A stretch of 64,000 nt of DNA from JAGXRK01 sp963714415 (GTDB lineage: Bacteria; Bacteroidota; Ignavibacteria; Ignavibacteriales; Ignavibacteriaceae): positions 1-64,000 of the forward strand of contig CAVQOL010000013.1 of assembly GCA_963714415.1 (NCBI GenBank), in the 5' to 3' direction. The translations under genes and the position numbers were made by a program. Every line of letters begins with the position of its first letter. The first letter of the stretch is position 1. Of the stretch, positions 54,218 to 62,973 are shown in pieces. The notes beneath the pieces are model-generated. The model saw nothing but the letters and a program-made list of their open reading frames with translations, was not told the origin of the DNA and made no database searches.

Positions 54218-54961
54218 CTATTTCTTTTTCGGTAAGAACTTTTTAAATAATCCTCCAAATCCTTTTTTCTCTTTCTCCTGATCTTCTGCCTCCTGTTTAT
54301 CCTTAACTTTATCTTCTTCACTGTGCTCACTTATATAATTTTCTTTAAATTCCTCTTCAGATTTTATTCTATAAATGCTGGTGAGCGCCTGTTTAATAAG
54401 ACTTGTCTTTGGAATAAGATCGACCTTAATTCTTTTTATATTTTCTGCAAGATTTTCTTTTGAAGTGATATCCGGATTTTTTGCCGTTACCATTCTTTCT
54501 CCTTCTTCAAGGAATATTTGTGCCTCGTTATTTCGTATTGCTAAAAGATCAGCTACTTCATCAACGCTATATTTTTCAAAGTAATGCAGGATAAAAGAGA
54601 TGCGTTCATTTTTAGGCAAATCTAAAATTGTTTTTTCCAAATGATCTTTTGACGGCAGATGAGCAACATCCAGATGTTTTGGATTTTCATTTTCTCTTAA
54701 GTATTTCAAACATTGATATACTGTAATGCTGGAAATCCATGATGTGAAAGTAGCATCATCTCTTAAATAACCTAATTGTTTCCAGGCTTCCACTAAAACA
54801 TCTTGAGTAAGTTTATCGGCTGTTTCTGCATTAGCCGTCAGTCTTAGTGTTAAAGTATAAATTTTGGGCAAATTCATATTATAAAGCTGCTCTAAAGAGG
54901 AACTATTTCCCTGAAGAGAGCTTTGAATTAAAGAACGAACAAATTTATTATCGCGACTCAA
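54218..54961 (-). CDS. ECF-type sigma-70-like protein with charged C-terminal tail
   Basis: 247 residues. Region 2 is LEQLYNMNLPKIYTLTLRLT ... TADKLTQDVLVEAWKQLGYL ... TFTSWISSITVYQCLKYL, and region 4-like helices are LDLPKNERISFILHYFEKYS ... VDEVADLLAIRNNEAQIF. These fit an ECF sigma factor that has lost part of its -35-binding strength. After about residue 165 it extends into a region rich in K and E (EDKVKDKQEAEDQEKEKK) that ECF factors usually lack. No anti-sigma gene is next to it. It may have become a non-sigma regulator; the assignment is moderate. Confidence 0.7.
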   Translation of the reverse strand: MSRDNKFVRSLIQSSLQGNSSSLEQLYNMNLPKIYTLTLRLTANAETADKLTQDVLVEAWKQLGYLRDDATFTSWISSITVYQCLKYLRENENPKHLDVAHLPSKDHLEKTILDLPKNERISFILHYFEKYSVDEVADLLAIRNNEAQIFLEEGERMVTAKNPDITSKENLAENIKRIKVDLIPKTSLIKQALTSIYRIKSEEEFKENYISEHSEEDKVKDKQEAEDQEKEKKGFGGLFKKFLPKKK

Positions 54962-55027
54962 TTTGTCTCCGAGTTGATTTAATTAGTACATCAAAATTAA
55001 CATTATATTGTAATAAATTCTATGGCA

Positions 55028-57124
55028 TCAGGCTTTATTTATTATTAAAAGTGCTTCGTCAACAGAATGAACCGGCATATTACACTTAAAATTTTCACAA
55101 ACATAAATAGTTAATTGATTTTTAATCGTTCTATTTACAGATAGATATGGAATTATTTTCAATAATTCCTCATCTCCTTTATTATATATGAAAATTTTAT
55201 TTGGCAGGAAAATACTTCTTAATGTTTTTATTGCCCCTGAAACTTCTTCTGATTTTTCTTCTCCCGCTATAACTATTTCATAAGATTGATTGAGAACCCA
55301 ATCCAATCCTGTTAAAAACTGTGAAAATACAGAAGGATAATCGTCAATTTGTTTTGAGAAAGTATTTATCATCTTTTCAGCAGTTTCGTCATACTTCTGG
55401 TTAGCGGTAAATTTTCCAAGTCGTATCAGATTTGAGAGAATAACAGAATTTCCTGAAGGATAAGCACCATCATAAAGATCTTTCTGTCTGGAAATAAGCT
55501 CTTCACTTTCGTCTGAAGTAAAGAAAAACCCACCGCCATCTTTATCAAGAAAATGTTTAAATAATATTTCCTGAAATTCAATTGCTGTTTTCAAGTGTTC
55601 GGGTTTGAAAGTTAATTCAAATAAATCAAGAAGAGCTTGAATGATAAAAGAATAATCATCAATGTGCGCGGGAAGTCCGGCTTCTCCATCTCTGAAACGA
55701 TGAATAAGTTTACCGTCGTTAGTTCTAAGTTTTGTTAAGATGAAATTCATTGCCTTTTCAGCAGTGAGTTTGTATAAGTTGTTATTAAAAACTCCCGCCG
55801 CCTTGCAGAAAGCAGAGATCATCAATCCATTCCAGTCGGTTAATATTTTATCATCTTTATGCGGATGAATTCTTTTTTCTCTTTCATCAAATAATTTTCT
55901 TCTCGTTCTTGTAATAAATTCAATTAAATCAATATGCTTAAACTCATCAGTTTTCTTGAGGTTATCAATTGAATTTTTTAAATGAAGAATGTTGGTTTCC
56001 GTCATCATTGCTTTTGATTCATCAGTCCAGCCTGCCTCGCCGGCAGGCAGGTTGCCGCCGTCATCAATATTAAAAAGTTTTATAAAGAGTTTGGCATCAT
56101 CTGAAAGTACATTTCTTATCTCTTCAATTGTCCACAAATAAAACTTTCCCTCTTCTCCTTCGCTGTCTGCATCTTCAGCAGAAAAAAATCCTCCTTCAGG
56201 ATGAGTCATATCTCTTAAAACATATTCAAGAATTTCTTCTGCAGTTTGTTTGAATAAATTTTCCTTCGTTATTTGATATGCTTCCGTATAAGCCATACAA
56301 AGCATTGCCTGATCATAAAGCATTTTTTCAAAGTGAGGAACGAGCCATTCACGATCTGTTGAATAACGAGCAAATCCAAATCCTATGTGATCATAAATTC
56401 CGCCAAGTCTCATTTGAGTTAACGTGTGGCTTACCATTTCTAAAGCGGATTCATTTTTAGTACGGTGATAATATCTAAGCAAGAACATTAAGTTATGAGG
56501 CGATGGAAACTTTGGTGCGCTTCCAAATCCTCCGTTAACCGAATCGTATCGCTGCCGATAATTTTCAAAAGCTCTGTCAAAAACTTCATTTGTCAGTTCT
56601 GCTTTCTCATTTGAAACAGTTGATATCTTTAGAGAATTTGTAATATCATCTGCCGATTTATTTATATCATCGCGTTTGTTGAGCCATGCTTCATTTATTT
56701 TCGGAATAAGTTCTATCATTCCAATGCGATTGAATTTATTCTTTTTCGGGAAGTAAGTTCCTGAGAAAAATGGTTTTTTATCCGGAGTCATAATTATTGT
56801 TAAGGGCCAGCCTCCGCTGCCTGTCATCATCTGGCAAACGGACATATAAATTCCGTCAATATCCGGTCGTTCTTCTCTATCAACTTTAATTGAAATGAAA
56901 GCATCGTTCATTAAAGCAGCAACTTCTTCATTTTCAAACGATTCCTTTTCCATCACGTGACACCAATGACAGGTTGAATAACCGATTGATAAAAATATTG
57001 GTTTGTCTTCCTGTTTTGCTTTTTGAAATGCTTCTTCACACCAGGGATACCAGTCAACAGGATTGTGAGCGTGTTGAAGTAAGTATGGACTTTTTTCTTT
57101 TATAAGTCTGTTGGTTTTTTTCAT
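55028..57124 (-). CDS. DUF255 thioredoxin-domain protein (YyaL/SPATA20 family)
   Basis: 698 residues. The N-terminal thioredoxin-like domain has FLSIGYSTCHWCHVMEKESF (CHWC, about residues 50-53) and RPDIDGIYM. The rest is a (alpha/alpha)6 glycoside-hydrolase-like barrel with PKFPSPHNLMFLLRYY, HFEKMLYDQAMLCMAYTEAY and the segment RFRDGEAGLPAHIDDYSF. Function in bacteria is unknown. Residues around GNLPAGEAGWTDE are a 7-residue insertion encoded by a palindromic element (see separate entry); elsewhere the protein matches the family's normal layout. Single gene with start MKKTNRLIKEKSPYL. Confidence 0.88.
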   Translation of the reverse strand: MKKTNRLIKEKSPYLLQHAHNPVDWYPWCEEAFQKAKQEDKPIFLSIGYSTCHWCHVMEKESFENEEVAALMNDAFISIKVDREERPDIDGIYMSVCQMMTGSGGWPLTIIMTPDKKPFFSGTYFPKKNKFNRIGMIELIPKINEAWLNKRDDINKSADDITNSLKISTVSNEKAELTNEVFDRAFENYRQRYDSVNGGFGSAPKFPSPHNLMFLLRYYHRTKNESALEMVSHTLTQMRLGGIYDHIGFGFARYSTDREWLVPHFEKMLYDQAMLCMAYTEAYQITKENLFKQTAEEILEYVLRDMTHPEGGFFSAEDADSEGEEGKFYLWTIEEIRNVLSDDAKLFIKLFNIDDGGNLPAGEAGWTDESKAMMTETNILHLKNSIDNLKKTDEFKHIDLIEFITRTRRKLFDEREKRIHPHKDDKILTDWNGLMISAFCKAAGVFNNNLYKLTAEKAMNFILTKLRTNDGKLIHRFRDGEAGLPAHIDDYSFIIQALLDLFELTFKPEHLKTAIEFQEILFKHFLDKDGGGFFFTSDESEELISRQKDLYDGAYPSGNSVILSNLIRLGKFTANQKYDETAEKMINTFSKQIDDYPSVFSQFLTGLDWVLNQSYEIVIAGEEKSEEVSGAIKTLRSIFLPNKIFIYNKGDEELLKIIPYLSVNRTIKNQLTIYVCENFKCNMPVHSVDEALLIINKA
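56029..56055 (-). repeat. GC-rich palindromic element inserted in frame in the DUF255 gene
   Basis: CCTGCCT (56031-56037) and AGGCAGG (56045-56051) form an inverted repeat. On the coding strand it gives LPAGEAG between IDDGGN and WTDE. GC is much higher than in the flanks, and the element resembles that at 42078-42112. Confidence 0.7.
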
Positions 57125-57315
57125 AATCTTTTGATAATTAATTTTAAAATAAACATTTGAAATGAAGAATAGTACTCTGATTATTCAGATACTTAATGAT
57201 TTTTATCTCAATAAATCATATTAAATCAGCGTACTGCTTGACTTCAAATTCAGTTGTTAAAATTTCGCTTTTTTGATATGTTGTAACACAATTTACCAAA
57301 GGAATGTTTAACTAT

Positions 57316-58047
57316 ATGAATAATAAAAATAACTTAGTAATTCCATTTTTAATATTGGGATTAAGCTTCGTAATTGGAGTGTTCATTTTCGTCGGTGTAT
57401 GGAAATCAAATCAAAATGCTAACCAGACAATAACAGTGACAGGATCTGCAAAAAAGGAAATTGTTTCCGATCTTGGATTTTTAAGAGGAACAATAACTGT
57501 TCAGGCTGTTTCTCCGGAATATGCTTTTCGTGAATTGAACAGGCAAAAACCAATCCTGCTTTCATATCTTCAGAAAAAAGGTTTTCCTAAAGATAAAGTA
57601 GAATTCTTTACAATGAATAGTTATCCTGTTTATGAAAAAAATGCCAACGGTTACAGCACAGGAAGAGTAATTGCTTATGTTTATAATCAGAGGATGGAAA
57701 TAAGCTCAACTGATGTAAATAAAATAAAAGAAATTTCTCTTGATATTGCTTCACTTGTTGAAAAGGGAATCAACTTTAGTGTTGAAATGCCCGAATATCA
57801 TTATACAAAACTTGCAGAACTGAAAATTGAAATTCAGGCAGAAGCTGCTAAAGATGCGATGATCAGAGCACAGAAAATTGCTGAAGCAACAGGGAGAGAT
57901 CTCGGTCCGATGCGAACTGCAAGAATGGGAGTTCTGCAGATTACTCCGAAATTTTCAAACCTTATTTCAGACTACGGAATTAACGATTTGAGTTCGATTG
58001 AAAAAGAAATTATAGGCGTTGTGAACGCATCATTTGAAATAGAATAA
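57316..58047 (+). CDS. SIMPL-domain (DUF541) exported protein
   Basis: 243 residues. It has an N-terminal membrane helix (FLILGLSFVIGVFIFVGVW) and a DUF541/SIMPL domain: TITVTGSAKKEIVSDLGFLR, VEFFTMNSYPVYE, and KDAMIRAQKIAEATGRDLG with its conserved AEATGRxLG end. SIMPL proteins sit in the periplasm with unclear roles. I take ATG 57316, 12 bases after the AAAGGA motif; ATG 57304, with no spacing to AAAGGA, would add four residues. It is followed after 25 bp by the cytochrome c gene. Confidence 0.85.
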   Translation: MNNKNNLVIPFLILGLSFVIGVFIFVGVWKSNQNANQTITVTGSAKKEIVSDLGFLRGTITVQAVSPEYAFRELNRQKPILLSYLQKKGFPKDKVEFFTMNSYPVYEKNANGYSTGRVIAYVYNQRMEISSTDVNKIKEISLDIASLVEKGINFSVEMPEYHYTKLAELKIEIQAEAAKDAMIRAQKIAEATGRDLGPMRTARMGVLQITPKFSNLISDYGINDLSSIEKEIIGVVNASFEIE

Positions 58048-58072
58048 TTAATAACAATTACAGAAAAACAAT

Positions 58073-58492
58073 ATGACAAAACCTCAGATATGGGTAACGG
58101 CAATTTTAATTTTATTTATTGCTTTATTCTTGCTTGCTCGATTAACAAAGAAAGATGAAGTGCACCAAGATCTTTCCGGAATGAATAATATGCCAATGAC
58201 TGAAGAACCAGCGGTTGAAATAGACGGAGCATTATTATTGAAGAATTTCGGATGTTTAAACTGCCACGGTGCAGATTTGGAAGGTTCTTCAATGGGTCCA
58301 AAATTAACCGGACTTTCAGAGTTCTGGAATAGAGACAGACTTATAAATTATTTACGCAATCCAAATTCTTTTATGGATTCAGATCGGTTTAAAGAATTTA
58401 AGAAGATATTTCCGAATATGATTATGCCCGCTTATGGAAACAAAGATGTTAAAGACTTAGGAAAAATTGCTGATTATTTATTAGGACTATAA
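58073..58492 (+). CDS. membrane-anchored monohaem cytochrome c
   Basis: 139 residues. N-terminal helix IWVTAILILFIALFLLARL anchors the protein, and a c-type haem motif CLNCH (about residues 61-65) is followed by GADLEGSSMGPKLTGLSEFW. The distal axial methionine is probably in PNMIMPAYGNKDVKDL. It is a small class I-type cytochrome with an anchored periplasmic haem domain. It is 25 bp downstream of the SIMPL gene. Partner oxidase or reductase genes are not in the window. Confidence 0.85.
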   Translation: MTKPQIWVTAILILFIALFLLARLTKKDEVHQDLSGMNNMPMTEEPAVEIDGALLLKNFGCLNCHGADLEGSSMGPKLTGLSEFWNRDRLINYLRNPNSFMDSDRFKEFKKIFPNMIMPAYGNKDVKDLGKIADYLLGL

Positions 58493-58549
58493 TAGAACAG
58501 AATTTTGTATTAATAAACAAGAGGGAATTTAGTTTTTAGAATATAAATC

Positions 58550-58641
58550 AAACTCATCCCCTTCCCCCTTCTCTTAAGAAGAGAAGGGGTGAACATTCTA
58601 AAAGTCCCTCTCTTTTCAAGAGAGGGATTTAGGGTGAGTTT
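58550..58641. repeat. dispersed repeat ('ctcatccccttcccccttctct ... gagggatttagggtgag')
   Basis: Contains the inverted pairs CCTTCTCTTAAGAAGAGAAGG and CCCTCTCTTTTCAAGAGAGGG, and ends GGATTTAGGGTGAGTTT. It shares both ends with 41802-41921 but without the nested insertion there. It lies in the gap between the cytochrome and lipoprotein genes. Confidence 0.8.
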
Positions 58642-58687
58642 TTATTTTAATGACAGAACTTCTTAATTAATTTAATTAGGAGTAAAT

Positions 58688-59191
58688 ATGAAAATCCTGA
58701 AGCTTTCCGTACTGCTATTTTTTCTTCTATTGTCCTGTACAAAAATATCCACCGAAGGAACAGAACTAAAACGCTATCCGATTGATAATCTCGAAGGAAT
58801 TGTTTCTCAAACCGGAGTTGAGATTGACGAGGAAATCTCCTCAGATGGAAATGGTTCATTAAAAATCATTTCTGAATCCCCGACAGTTATTCAACTTTAT
58901 GAAACTGGCGACTTAGATGTCGAAGATGCGACACTCATTTACAATGCAAAAGTTAAAACTGAAAATGTGCAGGGACAGGTTTATCTTGAAATGTGGTGCG
59001 CTTTTGAAGACAAGGGAGAATACTTTTCGCGTGGGCTTGATAAAGCAATAGCAGGAACAAATGATTGGAAAACACTTGAAACGAATTTCTTTCTTAATTC
59101 AGGTGAGAATCCGGATAACGTAAAATTAAATCTTGTTGTTGCAGGCACCGGAACTGTTTGGATTGACGATATAAGATTGGTGAAGAGATAA
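58688..59191 (+). CDS. lipoprotein of unknown function with jellyroll-like domain
   Basis: 167 residues. The lipobox is LLLSC (cysteine near residue 17). The mature part ends AGTGTVWIDDIRLVKR, the usual end of carbohydrate-binding-like beta-sandwich domains in Bacteroidetes surface proteins, with KVKTENVQGQVYLEMWCAFE in the middle. No enzymatic motif. AGGAGTAAAT before ATG 58688 is a good ribosome-binding site. Confidence 0.75.
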   Translation: MKILKLSVLLFFLLLSCTKISTEGTELKRYPIDNLEGIVSQTGVEIDEEISSDGNGSLKIISESPTVIQLYETGDLDVEDATLIYNAKVKTENVQGQVYLEMWCAFEDKGEYFSRGLDKAIAGTNDWKTLETNFFLNSGENPDNVKLNLVVAGTGTVWIDDIRLVKR

Positions 59192-59227
59192 TCGTTTCTA
59201 AAATTTTAGTTTAATAGATGAGAAAAT

Positions 59228-60148
59228 ATGGGCAGTAAAATAAAATTCCCGTTTAAGTTCTCACTTGTTCTCCTGCTCTTAATCGCACTCTATGTAGCAA
59301 GCTGCAACACCACAGAACCACCCGAACCACTGCCGCCTTATGATACTATTGCTAATACGATTGTAATTACTGTCGAATGGACAGACCTTTACCGAATAAA
59401 ACTTAAATGGAACAAATCCGCAATAGATACATCCACACCTTATACTTATAGTTTATCTCAACTGGATGAAGCAGGCAACCAAACCACAAAGGACTTTACA
59501 ATTACAGGTTCAGATACAAGTTACATAATTGGAGAACCTGACAGTTTGCAGCCGGGAGCAAGATTTTGGTTTAAAGTAGAAGGATATAACCCGGAAAATA
59601 AATTAAAAGATACAAGCCAAACAATAACTGCGCAGACCCTGCAACCAACCAGCCACAACATAGTATGGACGATAGACACACTTGGGCAGCCGGGAAATTT
59701 ACTATACGATGTATGGGGTTTGGATGAAAATAATGTTTATGCTGTTGGCGGAGTAAATTTAGATGGAGAAGTTTCTGGAATTATTAAGTGGGATGGAGTA
59801 AAATGGAATTTGTTTCCTTCTTTTGATGGAATTAAACAGGGAATATTTGGATTTAGTTCAGATAGAATTTTTGTAGTAGGTGAATTTTCAAACAGAGGCG
59901 TCATTGGAATTTGGGATGGCATATCTTGGACAGAATAAAAAGCGTCCTTTTCAGCAAGAGACACTTTTTATCCTTTGCGTTCAGTTTGGGGCAGCAGTCC
60001 GGATGATGTGTGGGCGGTAGGGGATTTAGGTACAGTAGTACACTGGGATGGAAGTGAATGGAAAAAGATGGTAACGCCATTGACCTTATCATTAAATGAT
60101 GTTTGGGGAACCTCATCAAATGATATTTATATACTTAAGACGCAATAA
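59228..60148 (+). CDS. lipoprotein with fibronectin-like domain and propeller-like repeats (frameshift near 59935)
   Basis: The open part encodes 236 residues: lipoprotein signal (lipobox ALYVASC), a Fibronectin-III-like domain (VEWTDLYRIKLKWNKSAIDT ... RFWFKVEGYNPENK), then repeats of the form VWGLDENNVYAVGGVN and IGIWDGISWTE. It stops at 59938. The next frame continues the same repeat: FYPLRSVWGSSPDDVWAVGD, VVHWDGSEWKKM and SLNDVWGTSSNDIYIL to a stop at 60148. The repeat appears to be cut short even then, because a propeller would need more blades. A surface protein of unknown role. Confidence 0.7.
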
Positions 60149-60194
60149 TACTTCTTATTGGCTCATTGTACTTTAATAATAAAAGTTGGATTAA

Positions 60195-60227
60195 AAAAAG
60201 GCGAGCTAACAACTCGCCTTTTTAATA
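60195..60227. terminator. terminator before the aldolase gene (both strands)
   Basis: AAAAAGGCGAG (60195-60205) and CTCGCCTTTTT (60213-60223) form an 11-base stem with a CTAACAA loop and flanking A/T runs. It lies 24 bases beyond the end of the minus-strand aldolase gene and 47 bases after the plus-strand gene. Confidence 0.85.
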
Positions 60228-60246
60228 TTATTATTTTTAGAAATAC

Positions 60247-61296
60247 TTACGCTACAGTAACTTCCTTAGTAAGGTAAACATCCTGAATTGTATTAAGCAG
60301 TTTAACACCTTCTGCCATAGGTCGCTGGAATGCTTTACGACCTGAGATAAGTCCCATTCCGCCAGCACGTTTGTTTATTACAGCTGTTTTAGCAGCTTCT
60401 GCAAAATCATTTTCACCGGAAGCACCGCCGCTGTTTATCAATCCCGCACGACCCATATAATTATTAATAACCTGGTAACGTGTAAGATCAATTGGATGGT
60501 CGGTTGTTAAATCGGTGTAGACTTTTTTGTGAGTTTTTCCATAACCCTTTAATGAATTATAACCACCGTTATTTTCAGGAAGCTTTTGTTTGATAATATC
60601 GGCTTCGATTGTAACACCTAAGTGGTTTGCCTGACCTGTAAGATCAGCAGAAACGTGGTAATCTTTATCAGATTTGAAGGCTGGATTTCTTAGATAGCAC
60701 CATAAAATTGTAGCCATTCCCATTTCGTGTGCATACTGGAAAGCTTCGCTAACTTCTATAATTTGTCCGCTGCTTTCTTCTGAACCAAAATAAATTGTAG
60801 CTCCGACTGCAGCCGCTCCCATATCATAAGCCTGTTCAACGCCTGCAAACATTATCTGATCGAATTTGTTCGGATATGTAAGAAGTTCGTTGTGGTTTAT
60901 CTTAACAATGAAAGGAATTTTATGTGCATATTTCCTGGCAGTCATTCCCAGCACACCAAGTGTTGATGCAACTGCATTACATCCACCTTCAATTGCAAGT
61001 TCCACAATTTTCTCGGGATCAAAGTAAATAGGATTCGGTGCGAATGATGCACCGGCACTGTGTTCAATTCCCTGGTCAACAGGAAGAATGGAAACATAAC
61101 CTGTTCCGGCTAACCTTCCATGATTCAACATCCACTGAAGATTTCCAAGAACTCGATTGTTTCTGTCGGTCTGCATAAAAATTCTATCGACAAAATCTTT
61201 TCCCGGCAGATGCAATTGTTCTTTCGGGAATTTGGCTTTATAATTCAATAAGTCGTCTGCTTCTTTGCCTAACAGTTCTTTTATTTTACTAATCAT
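60247..61296 (-). CDS. fbaB: class I fructose-bisphosphate aldolase (archaeal/FbaB type)
   Basis: 349 residues of the DhnA/FbaB type: a TIM barrel with the sequence ILPVDQGIEHSAGASFAP, the Schiff-base lysine region PFIVKINHNELL, and the phosphate loop GLINSGGASGENDFAE. It interconverts fructose 1,6-bisphosphate with triose phosphates, without metal. It resembles the archaeal-type class I enzyme rather than the animal type. Its upstream region holds no recognised element. Gluconeogenic and glycolytic roles are both possible. Confidence 0.9.
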   Translation of the reverse strand: MISKIKELLGKEADDLLNYKAKFPKEQLHLPGKDFVDRIFMQTDRNNRVLGNLQWMLNHGRLAGTGYVSILPVDQGIEHSAGASFAPNPIYFDPEKIVELAIEGGCNAVASTLGVLGMTARKYAHKIPFIVKINHNELLTYPNKFDQIMFAGVEQAYDMGAAAVGATIYFGSEESSGQIIEVSEAFQYAHEMGMATILWCYLRNPAFKSDKDYHVSADLTGQANHLGVTIEADIIKQKLPENNGGYNSLKGYGKTHKKVYTDLTTDHPIDLTRYQVINNYMGRAGLINSGGASGENDFAEAAKTAVINKRAGGMGLISGRKAFQRPMAEGVKLLNTIQDVYLTKEVTVA

Positions 61297-61467
61297 GATA
61301 ACTCCATTGTTTATAAATAATAAATTTTTACTTTTTAATTATTGCTCAAAAATACGGCAGGCAGGAATGGTATTCAATGTAAGAAAGTGACTTATAGAAT
61401 TTTTTGTTTAGTTTTTAAGTAGGAAAACGCCATTATGTTCTGTACTGAGGCTGCAGGCGTGTTCTTA

Positions 61468-61496
61468 CAAAAAAAGCGGCACCAAATGATGCCGCA
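61468..61496 (-). terminator. terminator of the small exported protein gene
   Basis: On the minus strand GCGGCATCATTTGGTGCCGC forms a six-base GC stem and is followed by a run of T (61475 downward). It ends 24 bases beyond the stop of the gene at 61520-61942. Confidence 0.75.
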
Positions 61497-61519
61497 GTAA
61501 TAACAACAGTTACAGAAAT

Positions 61520-61942
61520 TTATCTTCGTATAATTTCAATCAACGCACTGGCCACAGTTCTATCTGCGTCATCCAATAGGAAAACTCTATAGAAGCCCGG
61601 CTCTTCAAACTTCAAATCGCTTTCATCATTCTTTGCGAAAAAGACATAGTTCATATCAGGTTCAATAACGTAAGAGAAATTCTTATAGTACTCAAACTTT
61701 CCGGATCTTTCGTTGTATTGATCAAACTGAATTGATACGTCTTCCAGATCGAGTGCATAATCACATTTTACCATAACAGTTAAATAACCGGTTGTAAATC
61801 TGTCACTAACGCCAACCTCACCATTTCTACCGTATTCTTCACAAAAATATAATACCGGCTCAGCCTGTGCAAGAACAGATGAGTTCATCATAAAGAAAGC
61901 AGTGAAAAGGAAGAAAGCAAAAAGTAAATGTAATTTGTTCAT
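61520..61942 (-). CDS. small exported protein of unknown function
   Basis: 140 residues from MNKLHLLF, a signal peptide (FAFFLFTAFFMMNSSVLA). The mature part (VLYFCEEYGRNGEVGVSD ... VMVKCDYALDLEDVSIQF ... GFYRVFLLDDADRTVASALI) looks like a single Ig-like beta domain with two cysteines. The start is supported by AAAGGAGCTC directly upstream; an in-frame start 37 codons earlier lacks such support. No family recognised. Confidence 0.65.
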   Translation of the reverse strand: MNKLHLLFAFFLFTAFFMMNSSVLAQAEPVLYFCEEYGRNGEVGVSDRFTTGYLTVMVKCDYALDLEDVSIQFDQYNERSGKFEYYKNFSYVIEPDMNYVFFAKNDESDLKFEEPGFYRVFLLDDADRTVASALIEIIRR

Positions 61943-62289
61943 CAAAGAGCTCCTTTTAATAATTGTTTGATAAGTTGATTGAATGTTGATAAAATTTAGT
62001 GCCAGTATTTTTACTAATGATTTAGATTCTGTAAATGTAGATATCACATCCAAAAGAGATAAATTAAATGTTCTATCAATTGCTGTTATTAAATTGCAGC
62101 TTTTCTTGGATAAAAAGCAAGCTGTTATGAAAAAAATATTATCGGTAAATTAGTAATATTATTTGTCGACAGTAAAATTTCTTAATCAGCTTAAAAGCAA
62201 TAAATCTGACACATCATAAGAATCTAAATTTAATGCTATATTTTTATTGCGAATAAAAATCTCAAAGAAATAAAAAATGAGGATACTAA
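61943..62289. other. 347-base divergent non-coding region
   Basis: AT-rich spacer between the divergent exported-protein and HAD phosphatase genes, holding their promoters. I see no repeat, hairpin or coding signal that I can support. Confidence 0.6.
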
Positions 62290-62946
62290 TTGAAAATTAA
62301 GCACTTCTGTTTCGACCTTGACGGAACTCTTGTCGATTCGGGTCAGACAATTTATAAATCGACAATTAAAACTTTAGAACGGTTAAACATTGAATATAGC
62401 TTTACGAAAGCTGATTTAGACAAAAGAATTGGTCAGCATTTTGTTGACATCTTTGATGAATTTAATGTTCAGGTTAATGATTTTGAAGGCTTTATTGATG
62501 TGTATAAATCAATTTACTTTGATTTCATTGATGATTCCGTTCTTTATAACGGAGTTTTTGATTTTATCAAAATGATTAAAGAAAAAAATGTTAAAGTTTC
62601 ACTACTTACAACCAAAGCTCAAGATCAGGCTGATTTAATAATAGAACATTTCAATCTGCTTCCGTATTTTGATTACATAATGGGCAGAAGAGACGGGATG
62701 GCTCATAAACCTTCACCTGAACCCCTTTTAATGATATGCAAGCAGCTTAATGTTTTACCGGAAGAAACATTGATGATTGGTGATACAGAACTTGATATTC
62801 AATGCGGGAAAAATGCCGGAACTAAAACTTGCGGCTTGACATATGGCTATAGGACCAGAAGACAGCTTGAAGAAAATACACCGGATTATGTTATTGATTC
62901 TATTATCGAGTTACACGATTTGATTTACAATGAAAAGTCACTTTAG
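62290..62946 (+). CDS. HAD-family phosphatase (phosphoglycolate phosphatase-like)
   Basis: 218 residues with a full set of HAD motifs: FDLDGTLVDSG (nucleophile Asp, residue 9-10), SLLTTKAQDQADLI (Ser/Thr), HKPSPEP (Lys) and MIGDTELDIQCGKNAG (Asp pair), and a C1 helical cap. It could be phosphoglycolate phosphatase or another small phosphosugar phosphatase. The start is TTG 62290 with ATGAGG at 62278-62283 as the likely ribosome-binding region. No close partner gene. Confidence 0.88.
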   Translation: MKIKHFCFDLDGTLVDSGQTIYKSTIKTLERLNIEYSFTKADLDKRIGQHFVDIFDEFNVQVNDFEGFIDVYKSIYFDFIDDSVLYNGVFDFIKMIKEKNVKVSLLTTKAQDQADLIIEHFNLLPYFDYIMGRRDGMAHKPSPEPLLMICKQLNVLPEETLMIGDTELDIQCGKNAGTKTCGLTYGYRTRRQLEENTPDYVIDSIIELHDLIYNEKSL

Positions 62947-62973
62947 CAATAACATCTTTATGGTTGTTTAGTT

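Noticed and set aside
55670..55700. GEAGLPA in the DUF255 protein as a further palindromic insertion
   Set aside because: The motif RxRDGEAxxPAxxDDYxF is native to the family, and the DNA there has no inverted repeat.
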